This document shows, in pieces, positions 21,917-33,172 of a stretch of 64,000 nucleotides of DNA. Within the stretch, counting starts at the first letter, position 1, and every line of letters starts with the position of its first letter. The notes under the pieces are model-generated. The model ran no database searches and had not been told where the DNA came from. It saw only the letters and a list, made by a program, of their open reading frames with translations. The position numbers and the translations under genes are program-made. Location of the stretch: NCBI RefSeq assembly GCF_030247195.1, contig NC_080671.1, forward strand, positions 3,872,501-3,936,500, written 5' to 3'. The DNA comes from Topomyia yanbarensis. Taxonomy: Eukaryota > Arthropoda > Insecta > Diptera > Culicidae.

Positions 21917-23568
21917 TCAATCTGAGGCACAAACAGCCATGGCTTCTTCGTTTTCCTCCAACAGCTCCTTGGCCGTTATATCCAGCTTGCCACGGGCAAA
22001 ATCGTCAATGCTCAAACCCTGAACGATCTTCCACTGACCGTTCTGAATCTGCACAGGAAACGAGAAGACAACGTCCTTGGGAATTCCGTAGCTGCCATCG
22101 GACACAACACCCATCGACACGTATTCGCCATCTTTGGTACCGGCAAACCAGTCACGCATGTGGTCACTGGCCGCCTTAGCTGCAGACATGGCAGAGGACA
22201 TTTTGCGAGCGTTGATAACCGCTGCTCCACGCTTCTGCACGGTCTCTACGAACTCCGCATTCAAGTAGTCGTTATTAGCGACGGCTTCGACAACACTTTT
22301 CGGGGACCCGTCGATTTCAACGGTACCGTTCTTGGCATCGGGATACTGCGTAGACGAATGGTTGCCCCAGATGATAATGTTCTTCACTTTGGAGATACCA
22401 ACTCCTAAACGAGCAGCAATCTGTGATTGCGCACGGTTCTGATCCAATCGAGTCATGGCGGTGAAGTTCTCCTTTGGAATCGATGGTGCATAATGCGAGC
22501 AAACTAGTGCATTTGTGTTCGCCGGATTGCCTACCACAAGTACTTTAACATCCTAAAGAAGTAAATCATTAAAATCGGATCCCATAACATACATTGCCTA
22601 TTATCACCCACCTTCTTGGCATTGTTGTTGAGCGCTTCACCCTGAACCTTGAAAATCTTCACATTGGCTGACAGTAGATCCTTACGTTCCATGCCTTGTT
22701 TACGGGGCATGGCACCGACGAGGAAGGCAGCAGCAACGTCCTTGAATCCAACGGCGGGATCCGCAGTTGGAATCACACCGGCAAGCAGTGGTAGTGCACA
22801 ATCGGCCAATTCCATGACTACACCCTCGAGCACACCCATCATCGGTGGAATGTCCAGTAAATGCAAGATCAACTTCTGATTCGGTCCGAAGACATCTCCC
22901 TTGGCAATCATGTACAGCAGCGAGTAGGCGATCTGACCGGCAGCACCAGTTACTACCACACGGATTGGTTCAGACTTTGCGCACAATTAGATGTGTATAG
23001 GTCGATGTAGATGGTTGACGTAGGAACATGGAAAATAGAAATGAAAATACGGAAATAAACCAAAATTTCCCGCACTAGCTGATTATATTTTAGTCATCAT
23101 TCTAGTAATAAATCCGTGAAATTTTCTATACACATACATGACTCGCTGAAGTGGATGATGAGTGCGGATGAAGAGAGAGGGCAAAAAGGTCACTACAGTG
23201 TGATGTTACATAAAACTGATTATTTCCATTTTTTGTTGCATGGAATCCGTAATCTTTTGCTGACAGGTTACATACAAAAGTGAAGTAGTAATTAATTTCT
23301 TTATCAGCATGGACATTGAACCATATTTTACATGCGGTGAAACATGGATTCGGCCAAAGAAATTACCGGTGTTTGTTGAATCGTTTTTATGGCATCTTAA
23401 AATCATTGCAAAATATTTTTACTAGTTCGAGAAGCACGTCAAAGTTGACTGGTGCTAGCCTTCGCTATTATCTTCTGATTGCACTGGAACTCTTCAGCGC
23501 CCTTTTGCGTAATTTGTTCAGATCTTCCATCGCGTCGCTTGAAAATCATCCATTAGGTTACTTACCAT
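21917..23568 (-). CDS. Mdh1: Cytosolic malate dehydrogenase, 333 aa
   Basis: Coding exons on - are 23568-23566, 22974-22612 and 22552-21917, with GT-AG borders. The enzyme interconverts malate and oxaloacetate with NAD(H) in the cytosol and feeds the malate-aspartate shuttle. The first exon contributes only ATG, followed at once by GTAAGT. The second starts [14 protein letters not shown], the family's N-terminus with the NAD-binding glycine loop at residues 11-14. Substrate arginines are R92 and R98 ([10 protein letters not shown]) and R162. The catalytic pair is D159 (TRLDQNR) and H187 (GNHSSTQ). The length of 333 matches the family, and no lesion is seen. A frame opened by TTG at 22986 is intronic and should not be used as the start. 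Assignment to the cytosolic form rests on the absence of a transit peptide and the [16 protein letters not shown] signature. Confidence 0.95.
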
Positions 23569-23814
23569 TTTCACAATTGTTGCCAACAAAAATACGAGAG
23601 AAGATAAAAGAAGATCTGCGAAAGTAAATTAAAAAATGCCCGTTCAAGATGCCACAAACTGCAAATGCAAAAGAAACACGTCTGGAAGATCGCGGAGTAA
23701 AATAGCGACTGAATGTTAATGCTGTGTGTGTACAAGCTTTTTGCTTTCGAATCAGTCGGGCTCAAAAGTCAAAGCTTTTATCGTGATTCGTGTCGTGACT
23801 TTCCTGAAGAGAGC

Positions 23815-23853
23815 AATGAGAGAGAAACACAAACAATGCAAAGAGCTTTATAG
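23815..23853 (-). promoter_or_regulatory. Candidate Mdh1 core promoter
   Basis: On - the sequence reads CTATAAAG at 23853-23846, a TATA-box match. A TCATT initiator-like site follows about 30-35 nt downstream near 23817. The ATG lies about 250 nt further on, so the 5' UTR would be about 250 nt. No transcript evidence is available. Confidence 0.4.
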
Positions 23854-24026
23854 CGTTTCATTTTCGTATTAAATTCCAGCGAGTGAAAGAGATACATTTA
23901 TTTCATCCAAGTTTGAATGAGTATAGTCGAGGTAAATTCGGCGCAGTTCTATTGCAAAAACGAAAACGACGAAAGAGAATCGTCCAAGCGAAACATTTCA
24001 ATGACCAGCCGTAGGGTAGATAATTT

Positions 24027-24114
24027 GGGCCCTATTCTCACAGTCACGTCACTTAGTGACTAGAAGGAAATTTTACTCTAGTCACTAAGTGACGTGACTG
24101 TGAGAATAGGGCCC
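24027..24114. repeat. 88-bp GGGCCC hairpin MITE, copy 2
   Basis: Near-identical to 15958-16045: GGGCCCTATTCTCACAGT, a stem and its reverse complement. TTT flanks both sides. It lies about 175 bp upstream of the candidate Mdh1 TATA box. Confidence 0.85.
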
Positions 24115-24288
24115 TTTATCTCTTATACATACTTAAAATTCATTACCTACCAGTAGGTAATTTTAATTTGCTGTCATTATTTCAAACTTGACGAATGACT
24201 GTTTCAAACTGAAATGTTTTAGTTTTAGTTCAACAAATGCTTCCGTTTTGTATTTTAAATAGAAACATTTTTTGAAACAAAATAAAAT

Positions 24289-27213
24289 TTGTTTGATCGA
24301 ACTGATCCCTTTGTTAAAAAAAAAGATGAGAATGAAACTGAAGAACTGTTAGTGGAAGAACTGTACATCGGAGCAGTAAATGACGATGATGAAAATAGTG
24401 ATGATGTTTGGTTTGAATCAGTGCAAATTAACGGAAAAAACGTTCGCTTGAAGCTCGATACCGGAGCGGCGTGCAATGTACTGCCATATAGTATTTTTTG
24501 TATGCTAGGAGGCCGATTGATGCCATCGCCAACAAAGCGATTAGTTTCGTACAGTAACCATAAGTTGGAAGTGAAAGGGGAAGCGGTTCTTCCTGTAATC
24601 GTCGAAGGGCGTCCAGATACTGCAGTATTTAAAATAGTTGACGGTGACGTGGCGGCCATCCTTGGTCGCAAAACTTGCGTTCGTTTAAACCTAGTTGCAA
24701 AAGTGGAACGATTGTCGATTGATAAATCGTTATTTAGTGGTTTGGGATGCGTGAATGGATTCGAATACGATATCGATCTGGCTGAAAATCCAACGTTTCA
24801 GTACAATCCTCCAAGAAGGATTCCACATTCACTTCGGGATCAAGTGAAAGCCGAACTAGACGGCATGGAGGAGCTCGGTGTGATCGAGAAAATCAGCGAG
24901 CCTACGCCTGTGTTGAACTCAATGGTAATTGTCAGGCAAAAAGGTAAGCTTCGTATTTGCATTGACCCTTCACAAGTGAATAAAAATATACTTCGACGTG
25001 TTCATCCACTCTCCACTATTGAAGAAATTTCGAGTCGAATCTGCAATTCAAAGTGGTTCACCGTGCTAGATCTCAGAAAGGGTTTCTGGCAAATTCCAGT
25101 TACAGAACGAACAAAGAAGTACCTAGCATTTGGTACCCCTTGGGGACGGTATACCTGTAAACGATTACCATTTGGGCTAGCCTCCGCGCCGGAAGTGTTT
25201 CAGAAGTTGATGAACACGGTTTTAGATGGTCTGCAAGGGGTGGAGAGTTCCATGGATGATATTTTGATACATGCTGCGACAATAGATAAGTTAAACGAAA
25301 TAACTAAAGAAGTTTTGCGTAGATTAGAGGCTGCCGGTTTAAAGCTGAATCGAGAAAAATGCGTGTTTGCTAAACCGTCTCTGAAGTTCTTGGGTCATAT
25401 AGTGTCACAAGAGGGTCTTAAGGCAGATCCCGACAAACTCGCAGCAATTGAACGTATCAAACGCCCTGAAAATAAGGTACAACTTCAGCGCGTATTGGGA
25501 ATGATAACATATCTTGGAAAATTCATTGAAAATCTTTCAGCAATCACAGAACCTCTCAGGCAGTTGCTGATCAAAAACGTTGAATGGCTTTGGGGCGAAG
25601 AGCAGGAAAAATCATTTCAAAAAATCAAAAACCTAATGCAGTCTCCTCCGGTTTTAGCTTTTTATGACATCAATGCTGATGTAACGTTGTCAGTTGATGC
25701 AAGTTCGAAGGCTCTAGGGGCAGTTTTACTACAGAATGGTAAACCAGTTGCGTACGCATCCAAATCGCTCACATCCGCTCAAGAAAATTACCCTCAAATC
25801 GAAAAAGAGGCTGCAGCTATTAGGTTTGCCTGCAATAGGTTTCATGAATATGTTTACGAGAAAAACTTAATCATCGAAACGGACCACAAACCATTGGAGT
25901 CCATTAGCAAAAAAACACTAGACCGTGCACCTCCACGCTCGAAAAGGATCCTGTTAGATGTATCTCAATATGCTCCCAGAATAGTGTACAAGAAAGGTAC
26001 GGAAATCCCCATCCCCGACATACTAAGTAGAGATGTTGATAATTGTCTCGAAAAAGAAACATTCGATGAGCTTGAGGTCCATGTCGTTTTACAAATGTCA
26101 AAAATAGCTAGATCGGAAATAACGGAGGAGACATCACAGGATCCGGAATTGAGTCAACTAATATCCACTATAATGAATGGATGGCCGCATAATAGACTAG
26201 AAGTTCCAGAAATAATAAGAAAATATTGGAATTTTAGGGATGAGCTGTCGGTTTACGAAGGATTGGTCTTCCGGGCACATCAAATTTTGGTACCTAATAC
26301 TCTAAGGCAAAAAATGTTGCTTTCAATCCACGCGGGACATGCAGGAACCAAAGGAAGTATAAGGCGAGCGAAACAAATGCTCTTTTGGATAGGAATGTAT
26401 AACGATATTACGAGGATGGTTGAAAACTGTTCTGTATGTGAGAAACATCAACGTTCTACAACAAAACACGACATTTTGGGAAACGAAATTCCGACTTTAC
26501 CGTTCGAAATTGTGGGATCAGATTTATTTCACTTTCAAGGAAGAGATTACATTTTGATAGCAGATAGTTATTCTGGATATTTCGATTTTGTAGAGTTGAG
26601 GGAAACTTCATCGAAATCAGTGATGGTTGAGCTTAAACGGTGGTTCTCAATGTTTGGAATTCCTAGAATACTCTATACACATAATGGCCCACAGTACTCT
26701 TCACTTGAATTTAATAACTTCAGCAAGAAGTGGACCTTTGATCATGTGACCTCTAGTCCGCATTTTCCGAGGAGTAACGGCTTATCTGAACGATTCGTAC
26801 AAGCTGCGAAAAATTTGTTGAGGCGTTGCACAGATGATGGTTCCGATGTACAACTCGCCCTTCTGATGCGAAGAAACACACCTCGAGACCAACAACTGCT
26901 ATCGCCTAATCAGCGATTAATGGGTCGAGTTTTGCGAACAACCCTACCGACTACGAAGAAAGTGTTACAACCTAAGTTGGTCAAAGAAGTCTCGGAGAAT
27001 TTAAGGCAGCTTCGAGACAAACAGAAGACGTATGCTGATCGTGGAACTTCCAAGGCTCCTGAATTTGTGGAGGGTCAAAATGTGGTAGTGCAAAATACGA
27101 AGTCGCACCTCTGGGAAAAAGGGACTATCAATCGCAAACTAGATCAGCCGCGATCGTTTTTCGTCAAGTTTTCTAACAATCGCCATCTTCGCAGGAATGT
27201 TCGAGGCATCTAA
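24289..27213 (+). CDS. Ty3/gypsy Pol: PR-RT-RNaseH-IN, 974 codons open
   Basis: One uninterrupted frame with no ATG at its 5' end (it opens at TTG after an upstream stop), consistent with truncation of a Gag-Pol precursor. Protease DTG is at residues 57-59. RT has D261 (VLDLRKGFW) and the catalytic pair D323-D324 in SMDD, where most relatives have Y two residues before the DD. RNase H acids include D470 and D532. The integrase zinc finger has H681, H684, C714 and C717. Its catalytic triad reads D745, H798 and E834: the second acid is His, encoded by CAT at 26680-26682 where GAT is expected. Pol therefore looks open but integration-defective. After residue 974 the frame jumps by one to the tail reading TRSGREVRMRR. 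Confidence 0.88.
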   Translation: MFDRTDPFVKKKDENETEELLVEELYIGAVNDDDENSDDVWFESVQINGKNVRLKLDTGAACNVLPYSIFCMLGGRLMPSPTKRLVSYSNHKLEVKGEAVLPVIVEGRPDTAVFKIVDGDVAAILGRKTCVRLNLVAKVERLSIDKSLFSGLGCVNGFEYDIDLAENPTFQYNPPRRIPHSLRDQVKAELDGMEELGVIEKISEPTPVLNSMVIVRQKGKLRICIDPSQVNKNILRRVHPLSTIEEISSRICNSKWFTVLDLRKGFWQIPVTERTKKYLAFGTPWGRYTCKRLPFGLASAPEVFQKLMNTVLDGLQGVESSMDDILIHAATIDKLNEITKEVLRRLEAAGLKLNREKCVFAKPSLKFLGHIVSQEGLKADPDKLAAIERIKRPENKVQLQRVLGMITYLGKFIENLSAITEPLRQLLIKNVEWLWGEEQEKSFQKIKNLMQSPPVLAFYDINADVTLSVDASSKALGAVLLQNGKPVAYASKSLTSAQENYPQIEKEAAAIRFACNRFHEYVYEKNLIIETDHKPLESISKKTLDRAPPRSKRILLDVSQYAPRIVYKKGTEIPIPDILSRDVDNCLEKETFDELEVHVVLQMSKIARSEITEETSQDPELSQLISTIMNGWPHNRLEVPEIIRKYWNFRDELSVYEGLVFRAHQILVPNTLRQKMLLSIHAGHAGTKGSIRRAKQMLFWIGMYNDITRMVENCSVCEKHQRSTTKHDILGNEIPTLPFEIVGSDLFHFQGRDYILIADSYSGYFDFVELRETSSKSVMVELKRWFSMFGIPRILYTHNGPQYSSLEFNNFSKKWTFDHVTSSPHFPRSNGLSERFVQAAKNLLRRCTDDGSDVQLALLMRRNTPRDQQLLSPNQRLMGRVLRTTLPTTKKVLQPKLVKEVSENLRQLRDKQKTYADRGTSKAPEFVEGQNVVVQNTKSHLWEKGTINRKLDQPRSFFVKFSNNRHLRRNVRGI

Positions 27214-27449
27214 AACGAATCCACTTGTACATGAAGATGGTGATTCGTGTACCACCTACGTTCCGAGGCAGAGTGAGCAATCTGAAACGACTACAAGAAA
27301 CAATCAAACAAATTCAGATGAAGGAGACGACGGAGAAATTGCTGTACAACCATCAACAGAAGAATTCGTAAGAACGAGAAGTGGTAGAGAAGTTCGAATG
27401 AGAAGAGATAGTAGATTTGAATATTATTAACTTTCCATTAAAGGGGAGA

Positions 27450-27620
27450 TGTGACGATAAAACATAACAGTAATTACTAAATGTCATAGCTCCTTTATTA
27501 CCATTGAATATCCCCCCGTAATACAGATAGGAAAGCGTCACACACGCATACCCATGTATTCAAAAGAAGAATAAATCATTGATTGTTAGTCACTCGTATA
27601 AACAAGTCGTTTCATTTACA
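27450..27620 (+). repeat. 3' LTR of the Ty3/gypsy element (~171 bp)
   Basis: Starts TGTGACG immediately after the purine tract and ends TTTACA, giving TG...CA borders. It contains AATAAA near 27570. The right border is inferred, since no second LTR is available for comparison. Confidence 0.6.
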
Positions 27621-28965
27621 ATTTCAAAGCGACAGTTTTATTTCTTACACAAGTTGAAAATTTTACTTATATGTCAGTTCTCAGTGTTAATACTAAAGAT
27701 TTTTTTTTGTTTCTTCGAACTTGATTGTTCGGCTAAATTTATCATGATTTTGTTATTTCAAACGAAATATTAGTTGAAACTATTGAAAAGCCAACAAATG
27801 AATTTGTTGGTAATTTCAAGCAGTAGTATTGATTATATCAAAACAGTAAACATAACCGCTTATCATTATATTATATTGTTTTTGGGATGTATCGTCGAAA
27901 TAGAGCAACAAGGAATAACAATATCGTACATATGGAACGCTATTCAATTAAACACAAGCAACACTCCCAACGGCCGGCTGTCCGGAGTTAAAGATGCATT
28001 TTTTTTACAAACCGAGCATTTCAAAATTAATTCAACAAACGATAAATCTATCATAAATTCACGGTAGTCGGCTGCCCTGATCAACAAAAACATGATAACA
28101 CATAGTCGCATAGAGCGTATCACTTATCAAGGTGAATCCAGATTTGTGTAACTCTTTACCCCATCCTACTAAGAAAAACTCCTTCCCGTGGCAAACGTGG
28201 AGATGCAGAGGTATACACGGCCTCCATAACAACGTTTGTTACACTAACATTCCTTTCCTTCCCCGATGACTGCAAGGGCGTGGCCGGCGCCGTTATTGGC
28301 ATTTCAAAGTATGGAACTCTCGCAACGTACACATTGAGAATGGGTAGCTACTCCCAGGTCCCATTCGTTGATTCTTTGATCGCGGAGTAGCAACTACGAA
28401 TTGTGCGGTCATCATGCTCATGCTCAATTTCAAGCAATAGTATTGATTGAATCAAACTTGAATCTTGTTTGTCACTATATCAAACAGGAGAATCGTTGAT
28501 TAAAACCAAAATTTGTTTATTCTTACTGTTTTTTTCTGCGTGTAGTGTTTCGCGTGGCAGCGCACACCTCTAATATTCTCTGCCAAATTCACTGGAACAG
28601 CCTATATATTTAATTTAAACCTCCAATATAGTAGTTTATATCATGTTCTTCCTTTCAGTGCCGGTCACGTGTCAGGATCAAACCTCCTTACACTGATGAA
28701 ATTTGCTATGTTGAATCTATTGATTTCACACATGATTTATAGCAGCACATAAAAATTATGTTACGCATAAATATCATGTGAAAACTATTGCTCATCCTAT
28801 GAATTTTAAGACCCTAGCGCGTGAAATTTTTGACAGCTAGTTTTCCGCACTCACTAATACTCATGCAGCATTTTGACAACAACATATGTCGTGTCATTTT
28901 TTATCGACGAGCGTTGCAAATTTCAATAAAGATTCAAGTGAATATTTAAAAAAGATATCCATAGA
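27621..28965. other. AT-rich stretch with a LINE 3'-end fragment
   Basis: No gene is supported. 28130-28330 contains CTAACATTCCTTTCCTTCCC and GGCCGGCGCCGTTATTG, also found at 58281-58340, so it is probably a LINE 3' UTR remnant. A ~35-bp block (TTTCAAGCA(G/A)TAGTATTGATT) is present at both 27815 and 28432. The final ~200 bp lead into a transposase frame; no terminal inverted repeat was identified. Confidence 0.45.
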
Positions 28966-29422
28966 ATGGCTGATATACTTTCAGAAGTCTCTAAGCGGTG
29001 CGCATCGGTTAACACTGTTTATTATGTGCTGTATGGCTACTATTTTTTAGGATTTTCAAAAGCGAAACTTGCCATCATGTACCGGAAACACAAGTCAACA
29101 ATAACTAACTGGATCCAAACTTACCAAAGAAAGGTTTTTTTCGAGCAAAGAATATTATCGGGATGTAAAAAAATTTGGAGCAGATAAACGAGAGTGGTTG
29201 GTGGAATTATTTCTTGCTAAACTAACGCTATACTTAGATGAATCAAAAGAATTGTTTGCTCGCCAATTTAACATCACAATTTCGGCGTCATCGATTTGTC
29301 GTGTACTGCACAACGAAGGATTAACCTGGAAAGCGCTGGAACGAAGAGCTATACAGATCAGAACGGAAGATATCGTAGGGTTTTGTGAGGAATTGCATCA
29401 GATCAAGTGGGATTACCATAAC

Positions 29423-29694
29423 CACAGATAACAGACGTTTAGGCTAGAACAAAATTTCTTCAAAAACCTGTGCAAACTTTCAAATTGATAAACGTTGGAA
29501 TTCCGTTTCACTATTGCCATCTGCGCAACTATTTGCTACACGTGTTTGACAGCTGCACTCTAACTGCATTGTATCGATCACTGAGACATCTACAAACGTT
29601 TGCCAAACGTGTTTCAGACGTCTGATTTATTCGCAATTTCAGTAGCGGGTATTTGCACACGATTCAAATCGAGCCTAAACGTCTGTTATCTGTG
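29423..29694. mobile_element. P-like MITE with 7-bp target duplication (272 bp)
   Basis: Terminal inverted repeats of 23 bp start CACAGATAACAGACGTTTAG and are exact. CCATAAC flanks both ends (29416-29422 and 29695-29701). It interrupts the transposase codons for Tyr-His-Asn. CACAG ends with 7-bp duplications fit the P superfamily (CANRG ends, 7-8 bp), a family-level inference. A sister element is at 34309-34604. Confidence 0.88.
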
Positions 29695-29970
29695 CCATAA
29701 CTTAGCTTTTTTGGATGAGGCAAGCTTCGATTCCAGATCTATGCTACGCATAAGAGGATACGCTGTGCGGGGGCAACGGTTGATATGTAGAGGCGAATTT
29801 GTAAGACGACCAAGAGTTTCATTGCTATGCTTTATAAGCCAGGAAGGCATTCAGGAGGTTTTCAGTATCGAAGGGACGTTCAATAGGACAAAATTTTTCG
29901 CTTGTTGCAGACAGCTTGCTCTCAATTCAAATACTGTACAATGTTACCCGGGTTTCTGCTCCGTATGGAT

Positions 29971-31066
29971 TAGGGTTCACGGTATCGACCCTTTTTGGCG
30001 AGAACCCTCAGTACCGGTAAAGTACCGGTGCTCGAATATTTTTTTAAAAATTTTTTTTAAGAATTCGAAAAAAGCTTCAAAGTGAAATTAAATGCTTAAA
30101 CTGATGACCTTATTCTCACATGATTGATTTGTGCTGATCAAAAACATGTTTATTGTTTTTAGTTGGGATGACTCATATTTTTCGTATGCGGTACCTTCTT
30201 TTATTTCGAAATCTAGGCAACTTTGAAATCAATAACTGCTAAGCCTTGCGACTTCCGTCGACTTCAACAGATGGTAAATGTAAGAAACCCTATTAACATT
30301 AGAAAATCAAAGCGAGAATGGCAGTAGATCCGAACTGGTTACTGCTTTTCTGTAAATTGGTTTCGACCTTTATGTCATTTGCCTATTATTCTCTGATGCA
30401 TCCCAAGCCTCCTTGCTTTCCTGTAAAGTATGGAGTTTTGCAGAATTTTCCGATCACCAATAATTACAAATCATCCCATTTGAAGCAGTTCACCAAGTTT
30501 AAAATTGTCAGTTACCAAATCGCTGTTCGTTCTTTTATAGATAAAGGTTTAAGAGCAAACCAAATACAGGCATGACTTTGACCATATATTTGTCGAAATT
30601 AAATTTTAACTATCTTGTACTAAATTTCAAAATATTTCCATCTAGCGTAAGAGACGTAAAAATTTGCTTTGATTTTTTTCTTAGAAACATTCTGATTGAT
30701 TTCCATTATTCACTGGGCGGCGCGTAATAAGACTATGGCCAAAGTCATGTCTGTATTTGGTTTGCTCTTAAACCTTTATCTAAAAAGCATCTAGATTTAT
30801 TGTGATTGGCCCCACCTCATTCCCCCACAAAGGTTAGCTCAACGATTTATCTAGAAGGTAAATAATATAATTAATTAATATAAAAATAATTGCAGACCGA
30901 TATTTTGAAACAGGTCCCCCAAGAGAGTTCACATAATTTTCCTAAAAATATGTATGGTTCCAAAAATACCGGTACTGCCTTTTGTTCAGTACCGGTATTA
31001 CGGTACCAAAAATGGGTCGGTATTCCCGGGATTTTCAGTACCGGTATTTCCGGTACCACAACCCTA
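29971..31066. mobile_element. hAT-like non-autonomous element, 8-bp duplication (1,096 bp)
   Basis: Starts TAGGGTTCACGGTATCG and ends as the reverse complement of TAGGGTTGTGGTACCGG. GTATGGAT flanks both sides (29963-29970 and 31067-31074). TAGGGTT ends with an 8-bp duplication are typical of hAT elements. Only short open frames with no transposase signature are present. Both ends carry repeated ACCGGTAC and GGTACCGG motifs. It is inserted in the IS630-like transposase; a partial copy lies at 19033. Confidence 0.87.
30538..30783. repeat. Inverted-repeat element inside the hAT-like element
   Basis: Arms of about 49 bp: TAGATAAAGGTTTAAGAGCA at 30538 pairs with the reverse complement ending CTTTATCTA at 30783, with three or four mismatches. 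It is probably a MITE nested in the hAT-like element, making three insertion levels here. Confidence 0.7.
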
Positions 31067-32699
31067 GTATGGATTCTTGAATGAGCTCGCATTCATTGTG
31101 ATTCTGCAATAATTTCCTATTGCGCGCATTGGGTATTTATGTAATTTTTCTACCTGCATACTGTCCTTTCTTCAATCCAATAGAGATCGTATTCCGATTG
31201 ACCAGAAGGCATTTAAAAAAAATCTACTAAGAGACTCGCGAGAAGGACATTCAATTAGTGGTTGTAAAGGTGTTGGATACGTTTTCTAATCACCCAATGA
31301 ACAATCTGTTTCGCAAATGTGGTTATGTAAGAGGTGGAAGACTCAATTGCCCTAGAAGAAAATCTCAGTGGCCTTAGGTTTGAAGACAATTCAGAGAAGC
31401 GAAAGTAAAAAGTTTATTTTTTTTAATCTAAACATCGTTTTTTAAAAATTAATCGTGTTTTATTAAATAGAACATTGGTAATTAAAAAGAAACATTTTAA
31501 AAGGAAACTTTTTTTTGTTATGAGTAAAATCATTATTGATGATCGACATCATCCATCTCCTCTACGCGACTGGCTAAAAATGCTCCAAACTGTTTCCTCC
31601 ACTTGCACTGCTTCTTCCGCTGCTGAAATGAACGTGTCGTCGATTCGGTCTCGTTGCTCAAGTGCCTCTAGGTGCCGTTTCACTGATTGCATTTTGACAA
31701 TCATGTTTTGAGCAGTTAGCTGCATGTCCTCAAAGGCTTCACGAAGTGATTCTACATCGTCATGATACCCAGCATTTACAATATGGGCAACAGCAAAACC
31801 TCGACGAATTTCTTTCAAACGAGGCTGTTCTTTCACCGAAAATAATTTCACCAAACCTGCGGGGGAGCATCGTGTAGCAAACTTTCTTGGCAGTGAAATT
31901 CTGAAGTATAAATTGGTCCATTGGCCCGCATCATCCACGCAATGTCCTTTGCTTCCCAACTATCACCATGGCACAGTGGTCCGAATCCAGAATTTAGGAT
32001 GACAAAAACATTTGTGACTAAACTACTGGTTCTACAGATTTCATGTCTTCGAAATAAATAATCTGTGTCAATTGGGGCATATTTTGAGATGGGTGCTATT
32101 AGGGTGGTCCTTATTGTTTGTACGATCTGAAAATTATTTTCGAAATAAGAAGAGATAGAACAATGAAGTGTTCCGCAAAATTGTAGTACAACCTTTTTCA
32201 AGCAACTTTGCTGAGGACGTCATATTTGTAACTTTAATGGTTTTAATTTTACAGCTATTAAAATGTGTGATAGGGTATCCCTAACAAAATCAGTTTTTTC
32301 GTTATAACTTTTTAAATAATTTTTTTCCGTCAATAGCGTTTTCACAAAACTTTTAGAGCTTATTGAGACGAATATTATTTATATAGACATATTTGAGATA
32401 GCTCATTTAGTTAAAAAGTTATGAGCATTTTTAGCAAAAAAACACAACCTTTTCAAATGTTGATATCTTAAAATGGAGCAAATGAAATTGATTTCTTCTT
32501 TTTGCATTCGAAAGATCACAATTGCTAGTATATTTTATGAATTAATCTCAGAGGTCATTTTTGTTTAACTCATTTTATTTTAGTTTGAATATTGAGAATA
32601 TTACTAGTATTTGTAGCATTAAAAGTAAAACGGTCAGTGTAATCTAGCAACTATTTTTAAAATAAGATCAGATAGATAAACAAAATCTCAAATAAAACC

Positions 32700-32905
32700 T
32701 CTCGAGTGTGGCGAAGGGCCCGCTGAGTTGTTTCCGATGTATATCGTTCCGCCTGAGCCGCGGAAAAACTTTCCAGCACTACGTCATAATGTGGCGAAGA
32801 GTACGCTGAATTATTATTTTAGTCACAGCCTTGGTAGAATCCATTTGGGAATCGGAAAACCTTCCCAGCGCCCTGCTGAAGTGCGGCGAAAGGCCCATGT
32901 ATGCT
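32700..32905. repeat. Three ~90-bp tandem repeats in the fold-back element
   Basis: GTGTGGCGAAGGGCCCGCTGA (32707), ATGTGGCGAAGAGTACGCTGA (32790) and a third diverged copy near 32880 (GTGCGGCGAAAGGCCCATGTA) recur about 85-90 bp apart, each followed by a CCGGAAAA(A/C)CTT-type block. Confidence 0.5.
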
Positions 32906-33064
32906 GTTAATTTGTCACGAGTAATTAAGATCCGGGTAGCATCCGGAAGATCTAGTAATCTGGAACATTATTTGACCCATTTTTCAACAAGATCATAGGG
33001 TCCGAAGTAAGCAGCAATTTTTTAATACATCTTTAATATTGGCAACGCTGCTAAATTTTCTTGA

Positions 33065-33172
33065 ATGGTTTTCTCGAAACTTGCCGATAGACTTATTCTT
33101 CGTTTCTAATGCCTCAGTGAAAAGGCTTTAGAAACGAGGAATAAGTCTATCCGCAAGTTTCGAGAAAACCAT
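33065..33172. repeat. Hairpin MITE, ~48-bp arms
   Basis: ATGGTTTTCTCGAAACTTGC pairs with GCAAGTTTCGAGAAAACCAT at the other end; the stem continues through GATAGACTTATTC to GTTTCTAA with few mismatches. It is nested in the fold-back element. Confidence 0.8.

Larger units (their letters stand above)
24289..27620 (+). mobile_element. Ty3/gypsy element, 5'-truncated, with 3' LTR
   Basis: The order is protease, reverse transcriptase, RNase H, integrase, a short C-terminal tail frame (27213-27430), a purine tract (AAAGGGGAGA, 27440-27449) and an LTR. Gag and the 5' LTR are missing, so the copy begins just upstream of protease. The hairpin MITE at 24027 is nearby but outside. Lack of a 5' LTR means no autonomous transcription from its own promoter. 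Confidence 0.85.
28966..31378 (+). pseudogene. IS630/Tc1-like DDE transposase, broken by two insertions
   Basis: Pieces at 28966-29187 and 29198-29422 (helix-turn-helix region, with a frameshift between them), 29702-29966 and 31075-31378 form one transposase. The first acidic motif is FLDEASFDS at about 29711. The third is NPIEIVF near 31185. The second motif is damaged: the usual D-G-ARIH reads LE, stop, ARIH after 31075. The frame reads straight across the first insertion when it and one 7-bp duplication are ignored (WDYHN to LAFLDE), and across the second likewise (SVWI). It is inactive. No flanking TA-bounded inverted repeats were found, so the element limits are unknown. Confidence 0.8.

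Noticed and set aside
22531..22986. Mdh1 frame opening at 22986
   Set aside because: The opening codon is TTG, and its first four codons lie upstream of a splice acceptor. The real ATG is at 23568-23566.
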